A stretch of DNA of 64,000 nucleotides from Vanilla planifolia (Eukaryota > Streptophyta > Magnoliopsida > Asparagales > Orchidaceae): positions 9,753,653 through 9,817,652 of the forward strand of contig CM043868.1 in assembly GCA_023846275.1 (NCBI GenBank), in the 5' to 3' direction. The translations under genes and the position numbers were made by a program. Position 1 is the stretch's first letter; every line of letters begins with the position of its first letter. The notes below the pieces were generated by a model. That model searched no databases. It saw only the letters and a program-made list of their open reading frames with translations, and had not been told where the DNA came from. Shown here piece by piece: positions 35,954 through 48,110 of this stretch.

Positions 35954-36640
35954 CTTCTTTGTCTTATGTTCAATTCCTTTCGAGTGAAGATTTATTTTAA
36001 AATTTGATAGTTGGTGAAGGTTTCACATTTAACATCATATAAAGACTCTAAAGTTTCAAAGCAAAAACTATAATTACTAATTCAAATACATTAACAAGAT
36101 AATTCTTCTTAGGTTTTGTTTGCTAAGATGCACAAGAAATAACATTCTTACATTATATCAATACACAATTTAATCTTTATAAAAATGCACAAATGTGTAC
36201 TTAATATTCTTCTATGCCCTCTAATAATGCCAGAATTAGAGATGAAGTCTATTCATCTTTTAATATTTGGAAACTATTCTTATAATCTAAATTTTAATTA
36301 AATCTTAAAGCCTTTTGAGTTAAACTAGTTAATGGAGAAACTATTTAAAAAAAATTTTATACAAACTTTTATGATACCCAACCATTGCTAAAAAACATCT
36401 TATCTTTGGTACTAATACTAGCATTGGACAATCTAATATTGCTAAAAAGTTTTGGAGGATTTGTTGGTATTCCCTTAGCACTAATGACATGTCCCCAAAA
36501 TAGTTATTTAGAAATATAGCATTCATATTTGGAGAACTTGGCATACAATTAATATTTACTCCAAATTTGCAATTCTATTTACAAATGAATAGCATAATCC
36601 TCTGTAATATCTAAGTAAATCAAAATATCATATATAAATA
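35954..36640 (-). mobile_element. gypsy copy A, RT and RNase H 5' part
   Basis: This resumes the element after the insertion. At 36,341-36,544 the minus strand reads RT thumb and connection wording: SPNMNAIFLNN, then AILDCPM and FLAMVGYHKSLYKIF, equal to the conserved RT segment ending in GL-x-GYYR-x-FI. The rest aligns with 40,385-41,085 of copy B. Decayed. Confidence 0.75.
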
Positions 36641-37855
36641 TAATAGTTGTAATAAAAATTACTATGCAAGAAATTAGTGAATTGTGTTTTTTTCAATCAC
36701 TTAATACACTACAAATATATTATTAAATCAGTCAATTAATGTTGTTTACATTAAAAGTTCTCTTGAAAAACTCTTAGTTTCAAAATAAGTTGTGTGAGAA
36801 TTGAATAAAAAATACACAATAATATTTAAATGCTTTAGTATAAACAACAATCCTATACCCAACCCAACCATGAAGGATTAGGCTTGCTAATGCAACCAAC
36901 TTTAGTCAAGATTTGTAGCAAAATTCCTTTATAAATCAATCCAATATGATCCAAAGATGGATAAAGAGAGCCAACAAAGCAAATGGTTTACAAGAGCCAA
37001 AATATAAAGATGCTTGAAAGAAACAATGATAAAATTAAACATAGTACTCTAAAAAATTAAGCTTGTACAAAATTTCCTATAAAAAATACATATAATAGGT
37101 GGTAGACTCTTGAAACGATTGAAGAAAATTTTCCAATTATTGTAAGAGAGAATAAATGTCGATTGAGAGGTCAAAGGAACCATAGAAAAGGATCTTCGAA
37201 AATGTGGATCATAAAAGCACATTGGAGTTGTTGGAATTTGGAAGTGCAATCTCAAAATTAAAAAAAATCATCATTAGATTATTCTCTTTAAGTTAATAAT
37301 ATTATTTATAATCATAAGTCCTTTAAAATAATAAAATATTCACAAGAGGAACTTTTACTATACATTAATAAATAACATACTGCATTGAAGTTATGGGTTT
37401 TTCCTAATAATATCTGATCATTACTCAAAAGTACTATATGCACTATACAATAATAATTAGTATGTTATACACAAGTCTCTAAATAAGGTTCAATAGAAGT
37501 ACATTATGAAGAGGGCCTAAATGTATTGTATACTAATAAATATCATATTATCTTTAGTCTCAAGTTTTATGTATTTCTCTTAATGCACTATCTATTTGCC
37601 CACATGCCTTTCCATTTCAACTAAAAGTATTCTATGATAACAATAACATATTTTACATCAAGATTGACTCTCCTAAACTTTTTAGGTGAAAACTCTAGTT
37701 AATAATGTATAAAATCAACATAAATGAGAGCATACTAATATCATAAATATTATTAAATGTGTTATATGAAATACTTGACTTTACTCTTACCATCTTATAG
37801 ACAATGTGTTGGATGTTGAAACTAACTAGTGTATGACTAGCTCAAGGCATAATAA
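36640..37855 (+). repeat. Repeat X, copy A
   Basis: Aligned with 41,085-42,330 (copy B). Shared text includes AAAGTTCTCTTGAAAAACTC-type sequence, CAATATTTA..GGT/GCTTTAG..ATAAAC, AACCATGAAGGATTAGGCTT, CAAATCAATCC, AATGATCCAAA, AGAGAGCCAACAAA and AAAATGTGGATCA. A GGTGAATTG or TAGTGAATTG motif lies at its start. It joins the RT remnant at the same point in A and B. The right part contains looser repeats of about 160 bases. Probably LTR sequence of another family that inserted in RT before the duplication. Confidence 0.7.
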
Positions 37856-37859
37856 GTCA

Positions 37860-38727
37860 ACTTAATGAACCTTAATCATACTTGACTCTTTAATTAACTA
37901 AAGCTTAATGCATTATACTTCATAATTAACGAGCAATATATTCTTTTCTAGAAGAAAATAAGAACTACTAAATCTTACTATTTTCTCCAAATTTTCATTC
38001 CCAACTTTACTCTAACACAACACCTCACTTTTAATGCATACAAAAAACTAAAACCCAAATAAATTCTCATCTAAAGGCAATTGAGTCAATACAACCTTAA
38101 TCCCTTTTCCATACTTCTTTACTTCGTTTGCTCCCCTCTATTCTCTCCATCTAGTGTAGTAGCACTCCAATAATTGCTTATAGCAACTCTTTTCCCCTTG
38201 TCATGATTCAAAAAATAGCTAAAACAACTCCTTCCTACTTTCTCTACAATTGACAAAAGCTATGTTTCAATTGCAACAACTCCCTTCTCCTTTTGTGCTT
38301 TTTCTTCTCTCTTCCACTTTTTAACTTTTACATTATTAAGCAACTTACCTCCTCTTCAACCAACCAAAATTTTATTTATCATAATCCTTATTAAGGTAGT
38401 AACATTTAGATTGCAAAATTACTAAATTTATATAAACATTTCATAAAATGACATTTGTGTCATGCATTGCAAAAATTCATAATTAAAATTTAGACCTAAA
38501 AAAATTTCAAACTACCCACCATTGAACTCTTATGTTGAAATAAAGTTTCTAACTTTATTTGATAACATGGCACATTTATTAAGATAATATAAAAATAATA
38601 ATACTTTGATCAATAAAAGTAATATTTTGCAAAAATTATTTTTCATTGAAGTACTTATGTTTACATCCACATTAGCTTTATTATAATACTTACAATATAT
38701 GATACCAAAACCATCTAGGGTATTATA
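37860..38727 (-). repeat. LTR of gypsy copy B
   Basis: The minus strand starts TATAATACCCTAGATGG at 38727, one base away from the TGTAATACCC start expected for Tekay/Del-type LTRs, and directly follows a purine tract. It aligns with the LTR of copy A. The other LTR end is not resolved. Confidence 0.7.
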
Positions 38728-38740
38728 AGCTTCCCACCTT
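38728..38740 (-). other. Polypurine tract of gypsy copy B
   Basis: AAGGTGGGAAGCT on the minus strand lies between the pol 3' end and the LTR start, as required for plus-strand DNA priming in LTR elements. Copy A has AAGGTGAGGAGAT at the matching place. Confidence 0.6.
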
Positions 38741-41085
38741 ATAAAAAGTTTGTCTTGAAATTTAGAATATAGATACATTACCATCATATCTAATTCAACT
38801 TCTTAAGTAACTTTTTTTCAATTTAATCTTGTCATAGCCATTGGTGTTACTTTATTTCTTAACACCTTCTCCTTCTTATACAAGATCTACATTAACATTT
38901 CTAAATAAATTAGATATTGTTGAATTTTAATATCTTAAGCATCATAACTAACAACATACAAAGGATTTGAGATATATTTTCATAAAGATGAAATATGAAA
39001 TATATTGTGAACTAATGATAGTAGTGGTCATATAGCTATCCTATTTGTCACATATCTAACTATTTCTAAAATTTAAATGGCCTGGTAATTTAGGCTTTAA
39101 TTTTTCTAGCTTCTCAAAACAACTTTGTTTTAATTTACTTTAATAAAAACATTGTCTCCTTCATAAAATTCCATTTGTTAATGCTTGATATTAAAGTGCT
39201 TCTATTTAACTTGAATTATTCTTTTTCTATCCAAAATAATTCCTACCTTTTTTGTTTCTTCATTTATAAACTTAAGACCCATTACATTTCTTTTCTTAAT
39301 TTTGTTCTAACATAACAGTGATTAGTATTTTCTTTAATATAAAGAAAATATAATGCCATCCTAATATTAAAATAACAAATATTATTATAAACAAACTCAA
39401 TTAATGGCAAATGAGTTTCCCGTTTTCTACCAAAATCTAGTATACATGTCTTAACAAATCTTCTAAGATTTTGATTAATCTTTTTGTTTGTTCAACTATT
39501 TGAGAATGAAAATTTATTCTAAATTGAAATATTATGCTCATTTTTATGTGCATGGTCTAAAAAATATAAGAAAAAATTTGTATCTCTATAAAAACTAATT
39601 ACTTTTAGCATACTATGTAATCTAACAATTTGATTCATAAAGATTTTGGCTAATCCTTTTACATAACATGTAGTTTTCATTGTAAGAGAATGAGTTAATT
39701 TTGCTTACTTATCTATTATTTTCAATATATAATCATATCATGTTATTGATGTAGGTAATCCTACCACAAAGTAAATATCATTTACCTCATATTATTATCC
39801 AGAAATATGTGAAGTTTGCAATAACCTCCTTAGCCTTTACTACTCTCCTTCTACATGCTAGCAAATCTAATAGTTTTTGAACTATTTTGATACATCTATT
39901 TTCAATATTAATCATTAGTATCTTTCTCTCAATTCTTAATTTATTTTGTTTTCTTTAGGATGAATAGAATAGTTTGAATTATGTGCCTCTTTCAAAAACC
40001 ATTCTTTAAGTTATTGATATTTCGATATACTCAACCTATTCTAAAATCTCAACACCACTTCTAATCTAGCATAAAATTAGAGTCCAAAACTTTTTTAACT
40101 TTTTGAGCCAATTTCTATAATTCCAATTCTTCTATTTCATCTTTTTGGATAGACATTAACAATTCTAATTTGAATGATATCTAAAATAATAATATTGAAT
40201 TCATTAAATCAATAGCTTTTAACAATAATTTATTCATCTCAAAAACTATTTGCCTCTCTTCTACGAATGTTATTATCAAATTAATACTTTTTTATTTTTT
40301 TTATCAAATTAATATCTACAATATTAGCTTTTTCTAAGTGATGTATAATTCCCAAATCATAATTGTTCATAAATTCCAGCCATCTTCTTTACCATAGGTT
40401 CAATTGCTTTTGAGTAAAGACATATTTTAAGCTTTGAAGGATAAAGAAGATTTTATATTTAACTCAATATAAGTAATATCTCCGAAGTTTTAAAACAAAA
40501 ACTATTGCTAAAAATCTAAAATCATGAATAAGAAAATCCTTTTCATAAGGTTTCAATTGTTTAGATGCATAATAACAACCTTCTTATATTGCATCAATAT
40601 ACAACCCAATTCTTATAAAAATACATAACTATATACCTAATATCTTTTAGTACCCTCTAATAATACTAAAATTAGAGATACAAAGTCAATTTATATTTTA
40701 ATACTTGAAACTATTCTTTTAATCTAAATCCTAATCAAATCTAATGGTTTTTTTGAGTCAATCTAAAAGAGGAGAAGTTATTTATAGGAATATTTTACAA
40801 CCTTTTTATAGTACTCAAACATTCCCAAAATATCTTCTAATCTTTGGTTCTTATATTGGCTTTGGACAATCCATTGATTACTAAAATATTTTGAGAATCT
40901 ATTGTTATTTTCTTAGCACTAATCACATGGCCTAACAAGATCACCTTAAATAACTAGAATTCACATTTAGAGACCTTGGCATAAAATTGATGTTTCCTTA
41001 AGATTTGTAATACTTCTACAAATAAATAGCTTGATCCTCTATAGTCTTTGTGTAAAAATAAATAGTCTATAATTACAATAATTAA
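38741..41085 (-). mobile_element. gypsy copy B, chromovirus-type pol fossil
   Basis: Minus-strand order is RT palm end (HQFYAKVSKCEF and LLGHVISAKKITID, about 40,880-41,000), RNase H (GCILMQ, LFMILDF, YVFTQK-like text, about 40,380-40,600), integrase core (AKIFMNQIV and FYRDTNFF, about 39,560-39,660), integrase C-terminus (EGDNVFIKV, about 39,130) and a chromodomain-like end (KVTPMAM, about 38,830). Stops and frameshifts occur throughout. RT upstream of the FIDD-equivalent box is missing, replaced by repeat X. Polarity and order match copy A. Confidence 0.8.
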
Positions 41086-42330
41086 AATAACAATCATCCC
41101 ACAAGAAAGGGGTGAATTGCATTTCTTTCAAAGAGGTAATACACTTCAAATGTACTATTAAAGAAATTAGTTAATGTTGCTTACACTTAAAGTTTTTTTA
41201 AAAAACTCTTAGTTTTAAAACAAGTTATATTAGATTTGAAATAAATGCATGACAATATTTAGGTGGTTTGACATAAACACAAGCTACATTCACTCTAACA
41301 ATGAAAAATTAAGCTTACTAATACAATAACATTTATCAAAATAAGAGTAAGTGAATACCCTTACAAATTGATCCATAATGATCCAAAAATTGCCCAAGAG
41401 AGCCAACAAAAGCAAATGACTTTCAAGAGCCAAAATATTAGGAGACTTCAATGAAACAATGACATAAATAAAAACACCACTCTCACAAATTATGCTTGCA
41501 TAAAAATCTCCTATAACCAATGTATATAATAGAAGATTATAGAAATGTGGAACAAAGTTGCTAATTATTGTGAGAGAGAATGAATGCTATTTGAGAGGAG
41601 AAAACAACTTTAGAGAAGGATCTCACAAAAATGTGGATCACTAAAGCACAATATAATTATTGATATTTGAAAGTGAAATTTCAAGATTGAAAATTTTATG
41701 AGCTTATTTATAGGCATAAGATGTTCATAATGTAACATAAGTTAACCCCAACGACTAAGCAATGTCTAATTTCCATTTTCTAATGTCATTAACTAATTGA
41801 TACATGATTTATTCTTTGATATGTATTGTATGTTCAAAATAAATATACATATAATATTCACAAAATTAACTAAATGTAATGTACATTAACAAATAATGTA
41901 TCATACATAAATTTTAGGTTTTCTTAATAATATGTAACCATTACTCAAAAGTAATATTCATATTGTAATTAATAATTAGCATAGCATACATAAGTCTTGC
42001 AATAAGGTCAAGTGAAAGTATGTTTAGAAAGAGGACTTAATTGTATTTAATGTTAATAAATAACATACTATATTTTGATATCGAGATTTATATATTTCAA
42101 TCAATGAAACATTTGTTTGTCATTATACTTTCTCTTTTGAACTAGATGTCTATTTAATAATAATAATTTACTATACATTAATAACATGGTATTATATGTT
42201 AAGCTTAGGTTCCTAAATTTTGTAAGCATATACTCCTCTTGAAAATGTACAAAATCAACTAAATTGGACATGTTGTAAGCAACTACTATCCTACTATGCA
42301 TAAGCAACTGATGTAAGATACTTTAATAGA
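41085..42330 (+). repeat. Repeat X, copy B
   Basis: Sister of 36,640-37,855. It begins near AGGGGTGAATTGCATTTCTT and carries GGTGGTTTGACATAAACACA, a better-preserved form of wording also seen at 48.0 kb. Its right part has loose repeats at about 41,880, 42,045 and 42,165 built on ACATTAA-AAATAA-AT text. The right end is not sharply defined. Confidence 0.7.
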
Positions 42331-44925
42331 TTAAGTTAAGACATTTTTATAAATAGATAATGCATTCTATATTAAGTATATTTTATTATACGTTTGAAAA
42401 GTATGTTTCCTTGAGATCTTTTACTTGTTTAAGTATTGATTGATGAAGATATATTTACAAAGCTAATTGTGATGAACAAAAACACATTATTGGTAAGGGA
42501 ATAAAATTGAGTATATAAGATGATCTGTGAATGATCCTAAGTGCCACTTATAAGTTATCATAGGTTTTGATATTTTGAGTCACTCAAGTGAAATAAAGTA
42601 TAGTTAAGATAGTTGTCACATCATCATGAACTAAGTTTATCCCTAGCTTCATTAATTGAAAAATTCTATAGCCTTAATGATTTCTCATAATGAAGTATAA
42701 TACAAAAACATTTTAATTAAATATTATCTTCTAACATTCTTAAAATAATAATCTCAAACAATACGTTATTAAAGTTTGATATATTATTTTGTTATTATCA
42801 AACTCTCACATAAGGTCATAGAATTGAACACTCACCCCTTTGATAATGACAAAATCATGATTATAAGTATATGCAAAAATATAATAATATAAGAAAATTA
42901 ATATATCACATTACTACACCTAAATCTAAGCTACCCCTTAACATAGCATATACACACTAACCTCTCCTCTTAATATAGCTCATTTAAATGGATTAATAAT
43001 TCTTTATAACATCTTAATTCTAATAAAAATTTCTAATGTTAATGATTTAGTAAATGATACAATCTTTTTCTTACTAACCCAAGATATAAGAGAATGTCCA
43101 TACAATTGGTAAGTCCTTGTGATAGCATATTGAATTAACCTCCCAAATCCTCTTAAACCATATTTTGTATATAAAAAATAAGTGCTACAAATTTAGAATT
43201 TTGAAATAAGTTGACTATTAGGAGCATAGAAAAGCATGTTAAGATAACAATGGTTAAATCTCATATTTGAGCATTCCACTACAAAGGCCTCAACATAAGA
43301 AATTTGTCAAGATATTATTTGTATTTTTGGATATGATTTGAATATTCTACTAATTATTAAAGATAACGGTAATTAATAAATATTAATTTAATCCTTTTTT
43401 TTAAGAATTAAATAACTCTTGCCCCTCAACCTAAATGTCATTTGTTGCATTTGGAAACTTTAAGAGAAAGCTAAAAAAGAGGTAAAATAGAGTTGGAGAG
43501 GAGAATGAAGGGAACTTGAGCAATTCTTTGAGAAAAATGAAAATATACTAGAAAATAAAGCAAAAGGCTTTAAGGAAGAAAGAGCTTCCAGCTTTCTCCT
43601 ATAGAAAAATCATAAAAAAAATAAAGTTCTTAGCTATATTTTGTTCTTAAATCAAATATTACTAGATGTGTATATCAAGGATGTAATTTGTGTGAATTTA
43701 AAATTGAGTTAGAGTGGTCTAAGGATATTGTAGTTTTTTACTACAATAATTGTACAAGATGACTATTTAGATTGCATTAGTATAACCAGTAGATAGAACT
43801 AACAAGGGCTTTTAGCCTTAAGCAAAAAGGGAATCTATAAAACATAATACTAGTATGACTATTTGATTAGTAGGACTATTATGATCATATTATAAGAACA
43901 GTATGTTGGAATGTCCATTAGATTCCTTATATGACAAGATATATAATATGAATCACATAAACACAAAAGATGAATTAGACTAGTATGATTAGTATTTGGA
44001 TAAGTTTCATATAAAATTTATATCATCATATTAGTATAATTTTGAATAAAACAAATATGATTAGTGTGTAGGATAATTAATAGAGATTGTCTGCTTGATC
44101 TCTTAGATGATGTACATATATTGGACCATACTAATACAAAACTAATGACATGTATAATTAGTTCATAGACTATTTAACAAATATCGACTATATAATTTAG
44201 TGTTAAACCAACATAAGCCACAAATCTTACAGTATGATATATACGATCATAATGTACGATGTGAAGGTAGAAATATGAATAAGACATGATAATGCAAGTT
44301 TGAAATGGGAATCAGACTACTACAATTAGTTGATGTGCAAGTTGAATATAGATCATCTATCTGATCCATATATAACCCAGTGACTATCAAAGATCATAAT
44401 TATTCAATAAGGAGATCGAACATGTACAATCAATCTAATGCAATAGTTTGATAATGTGAAGGCAAAAATATGAATAAGAATAGTTTATTAATGGATGGAT
44501 TAGAAGAGCTTTAAAAAGTATTTTTTAATAGAAATTGATTTGTTATTAATAATATTTAATGTGAACTATGCAAGTAGATCTTTAAAATAGTCCTTGTTAT
44601 TATTGTTGAATGCTAATGATGTGAGCATTTGCATGAATGATAAAGCATTTCTTATACATTTCTTATTTCAATATACCTTATTATGATTAATGATGATGTA
44701 TGTATGTATCTTTGTATGTATGTTGCACATAATTATATAGATATGAGATATGATTTTACATATGGTAAGATAAAAAATAAAATAAAAAAAAAGAAAAAAC
44801 GTTAATATAGTTAGAGAAAAAAATAATCCTATTTACATGACATAATAGATATGATATATGTGATATATATCATCCTTAACATCATGATACTCAAATATGA
44901 GGTTAAGGCTTATTAGAGCATTTTA
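42330..44925. other. AT-rich, probably LTR-derived DNA
   Basis: No protein domains recognised. 43,850-44,500 has degenerate repeats around TAGTATGATTAGT and a phrase GTGAAGGnAnAAATATGAATAAGA that occurs near 44,260 and 44,453. With the tandem array to its right, this may be one long decayed LTR, but no ends were found. Confidence 0.35.
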
Positions 44926-44930
44926 AATAA

Positions 44931-45332
44931 TGATGATGAGACAAGATATTTCATATTTGGGTGTTGTGTGTACTTAAATATGAGACTTCAATATGTTCGA
45001 GCACTTAGTTCCTTACTAGTACAAGATTTTGGTATTAAGGGGTGGAACTATTGATGTTGAGATGAGATACTTTACTCTTTGGAGTTATAAATACTTTAAC
45101 ATAGTGCTTTGATATGACCTAGTGTCTCATTCCTTATAAGCATAGGATGTAGGCATTATAAAGAGTAGTGATGATGAGATACTCTACTTTCTGGTGTTGT
45201 GGATACTTAGAGATGGGATTCCAGTTTGAACACCTTATTCCTAACAATGTTGAATATTGGTATTAAGGGATGAGAACAGTGATGATCATATAAGATACTT
45301 TACTTTCGAGTGTTATGGGTAGAGATGGGACC
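44931..45332 (+). repeat. Tandem repeat, period 111-120 bp, about 3.5 copies
   Basis: Units start at 44,931, 45,051, 45,169 and 45,280 with TGATGATGAG-type text, then GATACTTTACT(T)T, TGTTGTGG.TACTT, GAGATGGGA, a TTCCTTA phrase and GGTATTAAGGG(G)TG. The fourth copy is cut off near 45,332. A weak partial copy precedes the first. Unit identity is moderate, so the array is old. Long LTRs often hold such arrays; the solo LTR at 7.7 kb has one built on different units. Confidence 0.8.
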
Positions 45333-47830
45333 TTAAAACAATTTGGCTCAATTGTTAGCACCTATCTCAATATAATACTTTTGATATACAAAAAATATAA
45401 AAAATTAGGCATAACTCTCATCAAACTAGATGGTATTCAGTATCCTTATCTAAGGTTGGTATACATGATGATACCAATGAAACTAGAAGTGTAGAGAGTT
45501 CTTGGAAACTCTCTTTATCCCTTTGCATAAGAGGTAACCCACAAATTTAAATCAAATCTACACATAAATCTAAAACCAAGAAGCTTTTGAATTTCACCAC
45601 CTTTTCTTGTCCTGCTTAATTTTAGCTTCACATTAATAATATAATATAATTTTAGTGGTATTACTTGTATAGTCATTCCATGTAAACCTTTTTACATCCT
45701 TTTTTCTCACTTGAGCAATGATCATACTTTACAAAATATTTTTTCATCTTGTCTTATTATGCTCAATCTTCTTCCTAACACATCTATTATTTTGAATCAT
45801 ACTCAATGATCCCCAATTACTTTTAAGATTGTTGCTTGTTTAGGTGTTGCTTTCTATCACTTTATAAGTCCTTTATTTGGTGTAATAAGTTTTATCATAC
45901 TTAATGATCTATTTATTGTCCATTATTGATTGTCATCATTTTGTTACATTGTTTCTCACTCTTTTGTTGGTTTTGTCCTACCTACTTTCATCTAAAGTGG
46001 TGTTTAGTACATGACTTACTACTCTTCTTCTTTAATCGCTCAAGTATAGGATACCATATAACATTTTTGCTTATTGATTAAGTTTGAACTTCTTACTAGC
46101 CTTCTCAGTCAACATTCATACAATATGAAGCATCTCTTCATGTAGTATGAACATATGGTCGGTCAATTGACCTTGTCATTGTCTAAATACTATTAATCAT
46201 ATAATCTTTATAGAATAATACATGCCAGGGTCATTTATGCTTCATCAATTTAGTCTAATTATATTATCAATTTTATTAGTTTCATCTACTCTACTTAGTC
46301 ATCATTCATCTTATATAGAACATATGTTTGCACTGTACAATCTCATGTTCAAGCATCTTTGCTCAATAAAGAATATTGTATTACTACTTTTAACTCCTTA
46401 TCGGACTATACAATTACAATCGCTCTCATCATTGACCTTGTATGAACACTCAATAGTGATTGTATACAAGTTAAGTAATATTGATGAATCATACACTATG
46501 ATAATAGTCAGCATATGGTATGATCATCGGCTTCAAAATTCTTAAACAGTAACAAAAAAAACTTGGTGAGCAATCCAATTTTAGTAGTAGTTTCTAATAC
46601 AATTCATTATGAAATATTGGTGCATCTTCACTCAAAGCTATGAAAGGATGAGAGAAAGCTGATACAATTACTATAAACCCATGGTAAATTTTTGTAACTC
46701 TTCAACTCATTTCCTCTATTATTAAGATTATTTTAAACTGTGTTATAACAATTCTATGTTGTTTAATGGAGTTTGTGGCATTTATTTTCATAATCTAACA
46801 AATCTACAATGCTATAAAACTTTTAGAATGTAATAAAATATATAATTTTCCAAAACAAATAGGGTTCTTTTCCTCCTTACACTATGTCACCTCCACTTCA
46901 TTAGTCATCAAATCTAGCATGAATTTATTAAGAAAGAACTTTGAAATGTCTTTTGCTACTTTAATGGTTATAAATTCATTAAGCTGCTCTAAGAATATTT
47001 TTCATCTATTCACCATTAAAGTGAATAATTCTTAAACTAGCAAAAACATTATTAACATTTGTAAATGATAATAAAATATTTAATTATTTCATGATATGTA
47101 ACTCTAAAAAGCTCACAATTTTGAGAAAGCCTATTGATTCTTTTTTACTTGAAAGTACCATCATAGGTTACCATAAGTTTAGATCAAACCTCATGAGAGG
47201 TTTTTAAATTAATAATTGAGCATGAGTAAAAAAATTTTTAATAGGTTTGTTTGGACCTAAAATAATTCAAATAGTCAAGCATAAAATTAGTGTGTAGTAA
47301 GATGGTAGCATCTTGAGAATTTTGATGATAAGATAAACACATGGTTGCACTCAAGAATCCATTTTCCTTTTGAAAGTTTTATAATATATAATTGAGGTTC
47401 TTGAATTTGAGTTTCTAGTCATAGTTAGTTCTTAAGAAAGTAAGTTTTACCGTTAAAATAAGACTTAAAAACCAAGTTCACTTGAAGAAAAATATGCAAA
47501 TATTTATAGCTTGTGCATTTAATTGTACTTTACGTTTCTCTTTAATGGATAATTCAGAAATTATTTTCCCAACTATATTGTCTATAATCTTGGTAAAAAA
47601 GTTAAACTAATTCTTTATTATATCACAAATATATAAATTAATATATTCAAAATAACTTTTCATTTTTTTAGTTATACATAATAATTCCTTACAAATAATA
47701 GAGGATGATGGAAAGAGATAGCTTCCCCTAACAAAGCTGAATCTTCAATTTTATTATAAGTCATAATTGAATCTTTTCTTAAGAATTTTTCCTCATAGAA
47801 TCAACTTTCTTTAATTACATTGAAAGAACA
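45333..47830. other. AT-rich DNA, nothing recognised
   Basis: The 107-codon frame at 46,222-46,545 is rich in Leu, Ser and Ile and has no domain I know, so it is not called. No RNA gene or clear repeat boundary was seen. Confidence 0.4.
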
Positions 47831-48110
47831 TTTATCTTATAATAAGTAGATGAATTATATTTCTTTCAATAACTTAACACATCTTAAATGAATTATTAAA
47901 TCAATAACTTAATATTGTTTATAGCAAATTATTCTTTTGTAAAACTCTCAGATAGTTTTTAAATGAGTTGTGTGAGAATTACAATAAAATAAATATATAA
48001 TAATATTTAGGTGGTCTAGCATACACACAAGCCTATATAAACTCCTGACCACAAAATACTAGGCTCACTAACACAACCATCTTTAGTGCAAACAAATGGG
48101 TTAAGTCATC
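47830..48110 (+). repeat. Repeat X, third (partial) copy
   Basis: Matches the first 280 bases of repeat X: GATGAATTATATTTCTTTCA, TATTAAATCAATAACTTAAT, GAGTTGTGTGAGAATT, ATATTTAGGTGGTCTAGCAT, ACACAAGCCTA and ACTAGGCTCACTAACACAAC. Here it is not attached to gypsy RT, so X moves or moved independently. Confidence 0.7.

Noticed and set aside
46222-46545. 107-codon frame, longest in the 42-55 kb debris
   Set aside because: No recognisable motif and a composition expected for chance frames; the surrounding DNA is repeat debris.
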